Positions 11,301 to 26,300 of a stretch of 64,000 bases of DNA are shown one piece after another (the stretch's first letter is position 1; each line of letters begins with the position of its first letter). The stretch is taken from assembly GCA_007844125.1 (NCBI GenBank), contig CM017571.1, positions 28,519,978 through 28,583,977 on the forward strand. The letters run 5' to 3'. A program made the position numbers and the translations under genes. This DNA is from Sinonovacula constricta (lineage: Eukaryota > Mollusca > Bivalvia > Cardiida > Solecurtidae). The notes beneath the pieces are model-generated. The model searched no databases. It was not told the origin of the DNA and was given only the letters and a program-made list of their open reading frames with translations.

Positions 11301-14300
11301 ATGTGGCCTCTAGTGTGTTCACAAGCTTTTTCTAAGATTTGACCTAGTGACCTACTTTTTGACCCCATGTGACCCAGTTACGAACTCATCCAAGATTTCA
11401 TGCAGACAAACATTCTGACCAAGTTTGGTGAAGATTGGGCTATAAATGTGGCCTCTAGTGTGTTCACAAGCTTTTTCTAAGATTTGACCTAGTGACCTAC
11501 TTTTTGACCCCACGTGACCCAGTGAAGAACTCATCCAAGATTTCATGTAGAAAAACATTCTGACCAAGTTTGGTGAAGATTAGGCTATAAATGTGGTCTC
11601 TAGTGTGTTCACAAGTTTTTCCTAAAATTAAACCTCGTGACCTACTTTTTGACCCCAGGTGACCCAATAATGAACTCATCCAAGATTTCATGCAGACAAA
11701 CATTCTGACCAAGTTTGATGAAGATTGGATAAAAACTGTGGCCTCTAGTGTGTTTACAAGGTAAATGTTGACGACGGACAACGGACGACGAACGACGAAC
11801 GCCGGACGAAGCAGTATCACAAAAGCTCCCCTTGAGCAAGTTGTGCTCAGGTGAGCTAAAAAAGAAATAAGCAACAAAAAAAGATTTACTCAGCTGGGTG
11901 AATATTACTTGATAAGTAAGCGTGAATATAGTTTTACTTATAAAGGCTACTTCTTTAGTGACAAACAATAAATCTGACTAAACAGTTCTTTAAACAGTCT
12001 TCAACAAGAGTTGAGGTTTTCTTATCTCAAACTTTACTCACATTCAAAGAAAATGTATAATTTATTTAGAAATGGGTTCGTACTTGAAAATCCTGTTGGA
12101 GCGTTTATTGTAGCTGGACATTGTGATGATGCCACCAAAAGCAATCCCCAGGGAGTTGAAGGTCTGTGCAGCAGCATTGATCCATACCTGAAATAGTAAT
12201 CCTAACATAATAGTATGGAGCAAAACATTCTTTATTCTAAATTATGTAAAATTACTATGTTTGAACACAAACTACTGAGTGAATCGAGTATCTGGACCAA
12301 AGGCTATTAAACTTGAGCTTGAGTCTGACCTCAGGTATCTAATTGGTCAGATTTTAAATTAGGACCAAAATCTGACCAATCAGTTGCTTGCAAACGATCT
12401 CAAGCTCAAAGTTTTATCATGTTTGGCCTAAGTTTCAGGATTCACACCTTACTAAAAGCTATTTAATTGATTGGATTTTGATTACCTGTGTTGATATATC
12501 CAGAATTTGAGAAAAGAAAATAGTCTTTGAATCTGGAATTTAACAAAAAGATTGAGAATTGCTTACCCAAAACAGATAGGTCATATTATACACTGCTCAT
12601 TAAGTTTTCTGAGGAGAAATATGCTAGATGAATAGTTGTTATTCCTTGCTCAGTTAAAGCATAGATTGATAAATATCTTTTGCATTGTATGGATTTTTTG
12701 GTACTCACACTTGGTATGCTTAATTCCTTACCTGCTGACATAAGTTGACTGACCTGTAAAATCTGTTCATTAGTTTGAAATTAAGTCAGACCTGGAATAT
12801 GTTTACTCTCCAATAAATAAAGGCTTGCTTTTTAACCATATAAAAAAATGTACAATGATTTACCTTTGCATCCAGGAGCAGTGCCCAACGGAATTCAAAG
12901 AAGTAGAGAATACCCTGCCCAGAACCCGGAAGGGTGACACCACGGAACAGTAAAATAAACAGCACAACATACGGGAATGTTGCAGTGAAGTACACAACCT
13001 GTAAAGAGACAATGTAGTGTATAGACATATGCTTAGATTTATGATTAAATGTCCAATAATACTTGTATTTAAATTAGCAAAAAATATGTCCATTTCAATT
13101 CCAATGCTTCCTTACAAATTTTATAATAACCAATATGCACAGTACACTATCAATACAATATTTGTCTGATTCTTAATCAGTTTATGATTAAGGTTTATCT
13201 ACATGTAGCTAAACTGAGTTAAAAGTGGGCATTCATGGACATCTGATTGTGACAGTTTCTAAATAAATAATAATAAAAATGTTTAAGTTAAAGAATTAAA
13301 GTTTAAAATCAATAATGTATATTTAGGTACTAATAAGTCAATTTTATGACAACAAAAAACTTCATACCTTTCCAGTTGACTTGGGTCCCTTCCATATACA
13401 GAAGTAAACAATAATCCAGCATAGCAGCAGAATAAGGGTCAGGTCCCATCGAAGGAGGCCAGGTTCATCAATACCAGATGTCTTGCCAAGAAGTCGACGC
13501 CTGCAAAATTATCATGTTAGGGTAGATGTGTATTTACATGCACATTTTTATATTCCGGTACATAAAAATATATGTAACTCAGGTAAGGTATTAATGCTGA
13601 AGACATTGTGCAGCTCCAAGGTACCGCAATACTGAAATCACGACAAACCTATCATCTGTTTATCTATAGTCTCAATTATTGGTACCTTGTATTTATTTAA
13701 GGTGAAAGGCCAAGAGAAAATATACATTTTTTTTTCCCTTTTGGCACACTTTTAAAATATTGAACAAGAAAGTTAAGACAAAAAGAATCCACTATATACA
13801 AAAAAATTGAAACAGTATGCTGACGAAACTAACTACAAATCATGTCAAATGCTCAATTAAAAATGTGCCAAACTTTTATACGTGTATTCAGGTCTTATGA
13901 AAATTAGATCAGGATTCAAACAAACATACTCATAAAAGTCTTCAGTGGGTGAAATGGAGTCAGTCGGTGGTTTTAGAAGCGTCAAATTTCCCGTCGAGTT
14001 GTCACCAATGGTCCTGTTGCTGCCATCATAGCAATGCGGGGAGTTCCAGTCATTGTTACAATGTGACCATGGTAACACAGACGTAAAGGAACTGAACAGG
14101 TAGTAGAATGACCAGGTGATGATTACATTGTAGTATGTTGTGAAGAAGAAAGACACAACAACGGTAGAGAGTCCAGCACCTGAAAAAAAAGATTTTTCAT
14201 ATATTGTGTATCATGTTTAATTCATTGGCTTGTGACAAGATGTACAATGTCCAGGAAATGATTTGGTTCTGACAGTTCCAAGGATACAACCATAAAGTCA

Positions 14301-17300
14301 AATGAATAACGCCTCTATTGTCTTATTTTTTCCTACTGTCTACATATTGTCAGAATAAATATCAGTGAAATTGATCCAACTAATTATTACAGAAGTGGTT
14401 TAAGCACAATGACTTTAATGGATCAGGAGCTTAAACCAATCAGAAGGTATCCCTTCAAACCCTACTTACACACTAATAAGCAACCAATCAGATGGTGACA
14501 AACCATTTATCCCTTCAAACCCTACTTACACACTAATAAGGAACCAATCAGATGGTGACAAACCATTTATCCCTTCTAACCCTGCTTACACACTAATATA
14601 GAACCAATCAGATGGTGACAAACCATTTATCCCTTCAAACCCTACTTACACACTAATAAGGAACCAATCAGATGGTGACAAACCATTTATCCCTTCTAAC
14701 CCTGCTTACACACTAATATAGAACCAATCAGATGGTGACAAACCATTTATCCCTTCTAACCCTGCTTACACATTAATAAGGAACCAATCAGGTCACAAAC
14801 CATTTATCCCTTCTAACCCTGCTTACACATTAATATAGAACCAATCAGAAGGTGACAAACCATTTATCCCTTCAAACCCTACTTACACATTAATAAGGAA
14901 CCAATCAGGTCACAAACCATTTATCCCTTCTAACCCTGCTTACACACTAATATAGAACCAATCAGAAGGTGACAAACCATTTATCCCTTCAAACCCTACT
15001 TACACACTAATAAGGAACCAATCAGATGGTGACAAACCATTTATCCCTTCTAACCCTGCTTACACACTAATATAGAATCAATCAGAAGGTGACAAACCAT
15101 TTATCCCATCTAACCCTGCTTACACACTAATATAGAACCAATCAGAAGGTGACAAACCATTTATTCCTTCTAACCCTGCTTACACACTAATATAGAACCA
15201 ATCAGAAGGTCACAAACCATTTATCCCTTCTAACCCTGATTACACACTAATAAGAAAAGATCTAAAATGTAACCCCTATCTAGGCAAAAAATGTTTACAG
15301 TATACAAGGTTCAGATCTGGGACTAACTAAAAGAAACAGTTTTACAAAAAAGCACAGATATATTAAAATATGCTTAAGAATTTCTAAAATATTTCAATTT
15401 AGAAGAAAAAGATTTTACATTTTGTACCCATCAATGCTGTAAATCTCTCTACTGACAGTCGCCATTAAAAGATGGCTTGTAAGCGCTAAACAACAGCAAC
15501 TAAGGACATGGAATGTTGTATCGATGCTCCCACACTTGACGCAAGGGTATGAATCCAAACTGTTTCTCATGCTAAATGACAGGTTATTTTTTATGACATT
15601 ATACCCTTAAAGTGCTTGAAAAAATTGGCTAAAAGTTAAACAGTAACAATGGTCTACAAAGTTTAAAGTATTAATCAGTACTGACTACTGACACATCTGC
15701 AGAATGTTTTATCAAACAACTTTGAAAATAAATGTCAATGTGACATTAATAAAACATAGTTTATTTTTACAGAAATACTAAAGGTGGAATCTGACAGTTG
15801 CCTATATCTAATTCACTTGTACTCGGGAATTTGTGCATAATTCCTTCATACAATTATACTTTAGTTTAAGTAAAGGCTATTTATCACATTACCTTAATTG
15901 TCTGACAGAACAAATTATGAAATTTATCGCTTTAAATATCCATTACATCCTAATCTATACATAAGCATGACGGGAGTTTCAGCTAAAAATAGATATTGGC
16001 ATTAGTTCTCATAACTCAATGGTCATGCAAGGTGATCTCAAAAGTAAGAAGTCACATAGTTATCTTAGTTTAAATATAGCTAATTATGCAGCATAGCTCG
16101 GATAAGAAAGACCAATAAATAGCATTATGTCAGATCTTTTGAGGTAACAATGATTTATGTAGTTACACAAGATATTTATGCATGAAACGAAATGTTGGAT
16201 ACCACCTTTTAAATAATATCGTACCTCTATAATTTACCTTTCTAGATAATGACTGCTTTATGATGAGGACACAGTCCAGAAAATAATGGCAATATATTTG
16301 CAAATCCAAACCCAAACCAGAGACTCTAAGGATCTTTAATAGGTGCCATTGACCACTAAAGTAGTTTGTTTATGAGATTAAGTCTTGGCCCTGACCCACA
16401 TACTTCTGTAATTATCTGATAGGAACAAAAAGACAATAATCAGCATAGACCTTGCAATGTTTATACTGTTTTTCGCCTCCAGGTAAAAGAGGACATGCCT
16501 TGCATTAGTAAGAATAATGTCCTGCTAAAAGAACATGAAGATTATCAATTTATGTGGTCAAATGAACTAAGGTGTTTTTTCTTAATTGAGTGATGGTGAG
16601 TTAGATTCATTTTTTATATATTTAAATGATATTTAAATACTTTTATTATTGTGTAGTTACATGAATGAACATTTAAATACATGTGTTATAAACCATCAGT
16701 TTTGACCTGGAAAAATAGGTAAGCAATGATTAAATTAATCAAATGTCAAACTATATATAAAACTGCAAATACTGGGCATGTCATGGTTGTGAGGAAAGAA
16801 TGGCAGTTCTATAAAAGAACGAGCCAACAAATCATTGAAAAAGTCCACCTAACAGCTAGCATTTGTTATATTGAAATGTGTTGCTTATAAATAGATACAA
16901 AGATGAAGCTGAAATGGAAAACATAATGTCAGCATATAATTCAGGATATCAGAAGTGTCTCTCTAAATCAAAGGCTTTCTCCACTATTAGTAGTTTGATC
17001 ATGTAGGTACAAAGCATACCATTTTAAATTAGTCACATTGAATTTATACTGAGCGTACCAAAATTTTCGTCAAATTGTAGTTCGAAAAACAACCAAAAAG
17101 TGTACATATATTTGAACGGCTATGTTCCAGATGGTGTGTGTGTTTAACTATTCTTCAACAAAAACAGCAAGCATTTGTTATCCTACACAGTAAATAATTT
17201 TAAACATCATTTAAACAAGGTTTGTATCAACAAAAACAGAAAGTGCAACAATTCTATGTTCATGTAGTCAAGTAAACTTGGTGGTGTCAATCTATGCATA

Positions 17301-20300
17301 AATTAACTCGCTCATAAATTAACGCTTCTGCTACTAGTTTCACTACCATATATGCTGAATAGATATTGGCTGGACACTTATTTTGCTCTGACTTCCAGGT
17401 GGCGTTTTCTCGTCAGCGCTTCACAATTTCATAATGGCGGCTATACATTTGAAGTCTAAAGAGCCAAAGATCATAGTTTACCAATCAACATGCAAAAATC
17501 CACATGAGTGATTTCTTACACAGAGATTACAAGTTTTGGACGACCGCCATTTTCAATACTAATTAGCTTTACACAAAGCGCTTTACTGATCTAAGGTATA
17601 CTATATTACTTACTAATGTAGCTTTCTTATGATAAAAACTATAATTAAGAATTTGTTGAGTATTGCTAGTCTATAGATAGTCTATTACCAGAAGAGCTTA
17701 TCAGCTACATTATGATAGAGCCTCTCTTATAGTTTACATCTCTTACTAGTAACTTCACTATAACTTATTGTAGAATAAATGTTGTATGAGTGATACTTTG
17801 TTCTTAGTAACTTTATCCTGACAATAGAGAACACAGCTGCTCTTAAGAACAATAATGCTTACATCTCATTCAGTAGTACAGATGAATGTAACCAAATGTT
17901 TCACAACTTCGGCTATTGGAAAATAAAAGTAGAATTGAATCAGTCTATCTCTACCTGCATTTTTCAAACTGCCTTTTGAGTATTCTAGAAACATTTCAGA
18001 AAAAGCCAGGCAGTGTCTTCTTTATTTATATACTTTGTTCATGATCAATATTTTTGTCCGATACTCAAACATTCGATCCGATTTATCTATTAAATCTAAA
18101 ATACCCGTATTCGATATATATCGCTGACCGTTACGAGCCCTAGTGGTTATGTCTGGAATAATAGATATAATCCCGACCTTTTCTTTTGTTTGGAACCTAA
18201 ATCTTTGACTAAAGATTCAGCTGAGGTGATCTTAATTTGATATGGGATGGCCTTATCATGTGCCGCTAATTGTAAATTATGAGCAAACGACACATTTAAG
18301 TGTCACAGACATTATCATAAAAGTGCTAAATCTTGATCCACTTTGTCATTTTCTGGTGTATAATAATAGTCCACTACTGACTCAATAACGATTCGTCGTG
18401 AACTCAAAGCACAATGTAGGATTTTTATTTAACTGTACTGAACTGTTTGTACTGTATTTTTTGAAAAGTGAACTGTGAACCGAACCGTGAATCAAGAACA
18501 GCAGTATACCATCATACGGTATATCGTTACACTCCTACCAGATATATTACCTTTAAAGAGAGGACACAGTTTACTGAGTGCACCAATCGGTCCCTGCTGT
18601 GTGTACTGTCCAACTGCCATCTCCATGTAAAGTAGAGGTATTCCACACAGGCACAGCATAATGACGAATGGGATGAGGAAAGCACCTGGAAAATAAAAAA
18701 ATGACTGGTTTCTCACATTGTACCACCATCCTAAGTAACTGTTACTATACAAGACACAGACCAAACAGCTGACTGGTTCAGATTATTCGCTACTGTCTCA
18801 TAAGTCATTAGTCAATTGTTGATCATCCTGAGTTTCTGTTTTTTTGCAGTACAATCCATTTTCTGATTGGTCCAAATCAGATGGTGTGTTATGGACTCAA
18901 TATTAACTAATTTCCAATCCTAAATATTTCTTCATTTAGTTTGCAGTCCAACAGTGGTGTTACCAATCACATATTCATCTTTCAATGACATACTCATTGT
19001 CAGTGACATGCTCATCAGCAAATGACATCTTCATCTGTTAATGAAATGTTCATCAGTAAATGACATCTATCTGTCATCGAAATGCTCATCAGTAAATGAC
19101 ATACATCTGTCAACGAAATGCTCATCAGTAAATGACATACACCTGTCAACGAAATGCTCATCAGTAAATGACATCTATCTGTAAATGAAATGTTCATCAG
19201 TAAATGACATCTATCTGTAAATGAAATGCTCATCAGTAAATGACATCTATCTGTCAACGAAATGCTCATCAGTAAATGACATCTATCTGTCAACGAAATG
19301 CTCATCAGTAAATGACATCTATCTGTCAATTAAATGCTCATCAGTAAATGACATCTATCAGTTAATGAAATGCTCATCAGTAAATGACATCTATCTGTCA
19401 ATTAAATGCTCATCAGTAAACGATATATCTCTGTCAATGACATATTTGTCTATCAGTGACATATTAATCTGTCAATTATTGGCTAATTACCTATTTAGTT
19501 TTTTCATAATTTTAAAATACATTGCAGGGACAATGGTCATTATAGTAGCATTCAGCTGTTGTGGTAGGTGAAGTCCCCAAGACAACATTTTGAAGGTTCC
19601 CTGTAATTCAGCTGGAAGACCTATCCACATTAAGTTGTTTGCCCAGACCAGGACTCAACCTCCTACATGGACTCAACCTACATGGACTCAACCTATATGG
19701 ACTCAACCTACATGGACTCAACTTATATGGACTCAACCTACATGGACTCAACCTATATGGACTCAACCTCCTACATGGACTCAACCTACATGGAATCAAC
19801 CTCCTACATGGACTCAACCTCCTACATGGACTCAACCTACATGGACTCAACCTCCTACATGGACTCAACCTATATGGACTCAACCTCCTAAATGGACTCA
19901 ACCTACATGGAATCAACCTCCTACATGGACTCAACCTACATGGACTCAACCTATATGGACTCAATCTCCTACATGGACTCAATCTCCTACATGGACTCAA
20001 CCTCCTACATGGACTCAACCTACATGGACTCAACCTACATGGACTCAACCTACATGGACTCAACCTCCTACATGGACTCAACCTACATCGACTCAACTTA
20101 CATGGACTCAACCTCCTACATGGACTTAACCTCCTACATGACTCAACCTCCTACATGGACTCAACCTACATGGACTCAACCTCCTACATGGACTCAACCT
20201 CCTACATGGACTCAACCTACATGGACTCAACTTACATGGACTCAACCTCCTACATGGACTCAACCTCCTACATGGACTCAACCTACATGGACTCAACCTA

Positions 20301-23300
20301 CATGGACTCAACCTCCTACATGGACTCAACCTACATGGACTCAACCTCCTACATGGACTCAACCTACATGGATTCAACCTACATGGAATCAACCTACAAG
20401 GTAAAAGGTTATGATGTCAGAGGAGTGACTTTCTTCTATACTAAGGCAACAAGAGACCCTCTATTGAAATGTCACCTGTCAACACTATTCTGACAGTTAT
20501 GGATTTACCGGTGCTGTCAATAAAATAATTAAATACTATTTACAACTAGACATCACTCAAGGAACTTTGAAGTTAATAGTTAAGATCCAAATCAAACCAT
20601 TCACAGAGTGACCTGGCGCATCTTGGTCTACAATATTTTCACTAAGTCGGATCAAGCTAAGCAGAGATAACTTGACATTAAAGCAACAGTTTGCACAGCA
20701 AAGTTACTATATTGGGTACAGTTTCAATGGCATTTTAGCAATCCCTCTGACATTTCTTCTAGAAATAATATATACATATAAATTCATCATTCAACATATT
20801 TTAAATATCAGACTTTATAACAATAACAGGCTGTCATAAAGTTGAAAAGTCACATAGTTGAAGATTTGTCTATGCAAAATGTGCTTACAAATTACTTGAT
20901 CCCTCAGAACGAAAAACAAGAGGGCCATGATCGCCCTTAATTGCTCACCTGATGACACAGGCTTTTGGTAGGCTCAAATCTGGCATCAAGTAATTAAGAG
21001 TTATTTACTTTAGAAATCTTAGTGAAGATTGGACCATTAGTTTGGCCACTGGGTTGATAACATTTTCCAGAATTTTACCAAGTAACCTACTGAATTTACA
21101 TGACCCACTTCAATAAACATGTAAGATTTCATACTTGCAAACATGCTGGCCAAGTTTGGTGAAGATTGGGCCATAAATGAGGCCTCTTAAGTGTTTTCAC
21201 AAGGCTTTTCTAAATGTGACCTACTTTTTGACCCCACGTGACCCAATAATATAATCATCCAAGATTTGATGCAGACAAACAATCTAATCAAGTTTGGTGA
21301 AGATTAGGCTATGAATGTGGCCTCTAGTGTGTTCACAAGCATTTGCTAAAATTTGACATAGTGACCTACTTTTTGATCCTGCATGACCCAATAATGAACT
21401 CGTCCAAGATTTCATACAGACAAACATTCTGACCAAGTTTGATGAAGTTTGGCCTATAAATGAGGCCTCTAGTGTGCTCACAAGCTTTTTCTAAGATTTG
21501 ACCTAGTGACCTACTTCTTGACCCAACGTGACCCAGTTATGAACTTATCCAAGATTTCATGCAGGCAAACATTCTGATCAAGTTTGGTGAAGATTGAGCC
21601 ATAAATTGGACCTCTAGTGTGTTCACAAGCTTTTTCTAAGATTTGACCTAGTGACCTACTTTTTGGCCCGCGTGACCCAATAATGAACTTATCCAAGATT
21701 TTATGCAGACAAACATTCTAACTAAGTTTGATGAAGTTTGGCCTATAAATGTGACCTCTAGTGTGTTCACAAGCTTTTTCTAAGATTTGACCTAGTGACC
21801 TACTTTTTGACCTCACGTGACCCAGTTATGAACTCATCCAAAATTTTATGCAGGCAAACATTCTGATCAAGTTTGGTGAAGATATGGCTATAAATGTTGT
21901 TTCTAGTGTGTTCACAAGTTTTTTCTAAGATTTGACCTAGTGACCTACTTTTTGACCTCACGTGACCCAGTAATGAACTCATCCAAAATTTCATGCAGAC
22001 AAATATTCTGACCAAGTTTGATGAAGATTGGATAAAAACTGTGGCCTCAAGTGTGTTCGCAAGCTAAAATGTTGACAACGAACGAGAGACGCCAGACAAC
22101 AGACGAAGCGGTATCACGTTGTGCTCAGGTGAGCTAAAAAAAGAGAAGATTATAGCCCTATATTGCTCACCTGAGTGCCAGACATTTAGACAAAATTAGT
22201 AAAAACAGACCAGAATAATTGTAATACATATACACAAACAACATTTGGATAAAAACTTTCAATTTTTGTTTTACTACATGGACATGTAAGGAAAATGACC
22301 TTGACCCTGGTCACTTGTTTTTTGAAAGATCAAAATTCTTTGAAAACAACTTGATAGAGGGTCACCCAAGAAACATGCATACCAAATATCAAGGCTCTAG
22401 ATAGCTCTTTTTGACAAGGTTTTCAGTGTTTGAATATATATCGCCATATTTGGGAAAAAGACACCACCCCTGTCGACCATGTTTTTCGACTGATCAAAAT
22501 TCTTTGAAAAGTCTTGATAAAGAACGACTCAAGGATCATGTATACAAAATTTCAAGGCATTAGCCGAGATTTTAATAATTTCATTTGACTTTTGCTGATC
22601 AAAATTCTTTGAACAACTTTTCATTCCCACTCCCTTCTGAAGCCTCTGAGAAAGTTTGATTGAATGTGACCCAGTGATTTTTAAAGGAAATGTCATTTAA
22701 AGGATGTTGATGGATGTGTGACACTGAACACTGGATGCCAGATATCTGACTGAGGGCGATCATAACAGCTTACCCTGAGCATGAGCTGCTGTCTGATCAG
22801 GGTTAACACTTTTTGTTGACTTCTTTCTATAAATGCATAACAATAGTTTCTTAGTATAATAACATTTACAAGTAATGTGCATAAAATACATGCAAAAATC
22901 CAAAAAATTAGCATGAGACTTAAACAAAATGTAGCATTATAAGGATAAACATGACTTGTTTATTATGGAGGCAGGAATGATATCATGACAGCTGTGTTGT
23001 TGTTGTATTTTTATTTACCATTTGAAGAATATTTGAACTTTAAAAAGGGTATATTATGTTATAACGTGAACATTTGCCCACATAAGTGACAACTGGTTAA
23101 TTTATACATAATATACTTATTTTGAACTGATAGGGTAATAAAAATATGTAAATCTGCTATGCAAATAAGCTTAACCCTTTCCTGCATGTATACACCATTT
23201 TACTCCTTTACAAACCATTCACAATCATTAGCAGAATCTGCATGACTATGGGTTTATGTGTTCTGCCTTAAATCTATTATTGCAAGTTGAATGTATCTTT

Positions 23301-26300
23301 ATTAAAATCCTTCTATCTCTTTTAAAGACAAACAACAAAGTCAAGCAAATTTCAAAATTATAAATGAACTATGAATGAAAGGGTTAAGGGGTCCTTGTAC
23401 ACAATGTAGGATATAAATGATAAACATATGACATGCATTAACACACAAGTGCACTCAGCATGCACAGTTTTTGGAAAATATACTTAATATCATTGCCATA
23501 CACTTATGTTGTGGTTTAAAGTCACAGCAGTGAGAAGAAGCTATGGGACCATTCTGTACTCACAGTTATTTTAACGACCTGTGCACTTTCGCACAAGTTA
23601 TATGGGGCATTGGCTAAGTGAAAATGAATAAGTAAAATGTCACTGTATGCAGCGACAATCCACCAGATAATTTTTTAATTATTTGTAAATTGTAAAAAGA
23701 AATACTTTAGTACTAAATACAATTGCAGAATCAATTTTACAATGTGGAGGCAAAATTCTCAATAGTCGACTAGTTGTGATGCATCATAGTGTAGTGGTGA
23801 CATTGGAATAAATAAGATGGTTTAACCATTAGCATGCTAAATTTTTGTTTAAAACCCATGCTACATTCTCAAGATTCTTAGCTTTAATATTAAATATGTT
23901 ACATGACAGAGTAGATATACTTATAAATAGAGACTGGGCAGCAAATAGTGCAGATCCTGATCATACAACCCCAGAACAGGGAGCTGGCTGATTTGGATCT
24001 ACACTATGTGCCTAAGCTTTATAAATAGGGATCTACACTATGTGCCTAAGCTTTATAAATAGGGATCTACACTATGTGCCTAAGCTTTATAAATAGGGAT
24101 CTACACTATGTGCCTAAGCTTTATAAATAGGGATCTACACTATGTGCCTAAGCTTTATAAATAGGGATCTACACTATGTGCCTAAGCTTTATAAATAGGG
24201 ATCTACACTATGTGCCTAAGCTTTATAAATAGGGATCTACACTATGTGCCTAAGCTTTATAAATAGGCAAACAGCGGGCTAAGAGTTTGATCCAGTATTG
24301 GTGCTGCGTTTCAGTATTTAACATTGTTTAAGGCACAAAAACATAACAGTAAACAAGATGTTTATGTAAGGATAAGAGTTAGAATGACAGTTATAAACAA
24401 ATTAACAATAATAAAAGTTGTGTTACATTTTTAAAACATAAGCTTCATAAACAAATTAACAATAATAAAAGTTGTGTTACATTTTTAAAACATAAACTTT
24501 AAAGTTAATTCAGTAAAGTAAAATTTCACAATGTGACAAATAGGATGAAACAAAGCTCATGCCCTCCACAGATAGAAAGCAAGTAGACATTTACATCAGC
24601 ATTTAAGTGATGGTAGACAAGAATAATACTCAAAAGGGTCTGCATGCAACTTGGGTGGTTACTAACACTGTAAAGAGATCTGAAAACAGCTTCAAATGTT
24701 AAAAATTTCATATCTTTTCCACATCAAGAGTTCTCTGATTATGGCATGTGTGACCACTCAACACATATTTTGCAGCCCCTATATAAGACTTTGGACAGAA
24801 AATCATTCACCAAAATAAATGGGTCAAAACCATGGCCCCTGTGGACATACATGCTACACTAACCCTAACGTTACAGCCATAAGCAACCATGCATTGGTAA
24901 TATAGGCATCATACAACTAGTTTATTTTACTGGATGTAGCTAAATGCTTCATTTCATTTTGATCATTTTTTTTTTTTACTTTACATGTATTTATTTATCC
25001 TTTAAATGGGTTATCTATTAGACAAGGCTTCACGTTGAATCAAGCTTCAGGGAAGAGGGAAAAATCTGACTTGCTAAAGCTAGGTCACCCATCATTCTTA
25101 ATTAATCTAAGTTTAGTGCTTAAGTTCTTAAAATGTCACATCACAAGATATACATTTAATTAAAAGGATAAATAAAATAATTATCTTAAACAGTGCTCCC
25201 CACAAATAAAACTTTGTGGTTGGATAACAAAGTTCCAACTAGACAACACAACAATGTCTAATCAAAATGGGATATCACAGGGATTTTAGGTACAAGGTCA
25301 ACTACCGGTAAGATAAAGTCTGAAACAGTTCACACCAGTTTAAACAAGCCAAGACTGGACTCTGAACAGTTGATAATAACAAATATAACTTGTGTGGAAA
25401 GAAAGGCAGATATATAGAACAACTGATAACATGAAGGAAAAAAAACATCAAGACACTCAAGATTGGTGGAACTTGTTCAGACGGCCTGACCGGCATCATA
25501 TAAACATCAAGAAACAATCATAAATGTATATTTATTTATACATGTACAGTATAGTTTTTTGGCAAAATTATCTGATTACTGTTATTAGCTAGATTACTAA
25601 TATACGAGTGCTACTAATTGGTCCAGTAGAGTATTAACAGACCTTTATTAGGGCTAGGGCCAACTCAACTGTATATAATCGTTTATAATACATACTGTGT
25701 AATTTGAATGTTACCTTTTCTGTCAGAAAACAATATTTAATAGAAATTGTTCCTAAGTTGGCCAATCTGAATCAAAACAGTGACGTTGAGAATTTTAACA
25801 GAACTTTCTGTTGGCCATTTTGTTGAATATGACAGCCTATTTAGTCGTTGATAATCTGCCCAGCAAATTGTGCTGAAAAAACACATCAATGCAGTACAGC
25901 AGTATCTGCCTGTAATCAAGTTACATCTCCAGGTACAGGACACCTGAGGCTAAACCTTGGCCTTGACATGCCAAAGTCATTGACATAAGTAATAGACAGC
26001 TTAGGGAAATAGATAGCTAGTGCTCACGCAAATTTAAGGATTTGTTTGTTTGGTTTATTTAGTTATTTGGAGACATGTCCCAGACATCTAAATTTTATCC
26101 CATTCCCAGGAGGAGAAAATGTTAATCAAAAATGCTTCCAGTAAATTTATATTGCCTGCTTTGCAGTATTTAAGATTTTGTGGTGGATAGTTTAGATAAA
26201 CAACAAAGAACATGCAACTTTCATCACAGAAACGTCAGCTACAAGGATTGCACCACAACAAGCATGTGAATGGCCATCACTTAAGTATTATCAATTACCA

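Noticed and set aside
10314..11968. Minus-strand frames with [15 protein letters not shown] segments in the 145-bp elements
   Set aside because: The same peptide recurs in shifting frames because the unit is 145 bp; there is no start, domain or splice structure.
19639..20493. 284-codon plus-strand frame of HGLNL/MDSTY repeats
   Set aside because: Product of 15/18-bp tandem units inside a SINE; all frames are open and no gene context exists.
23994..24268. CRISPR-like regular repeats here and at 18960-19470
   Set aside because: The repeats are contiguous with no unique spacers, and the DNA is eukaryotic.
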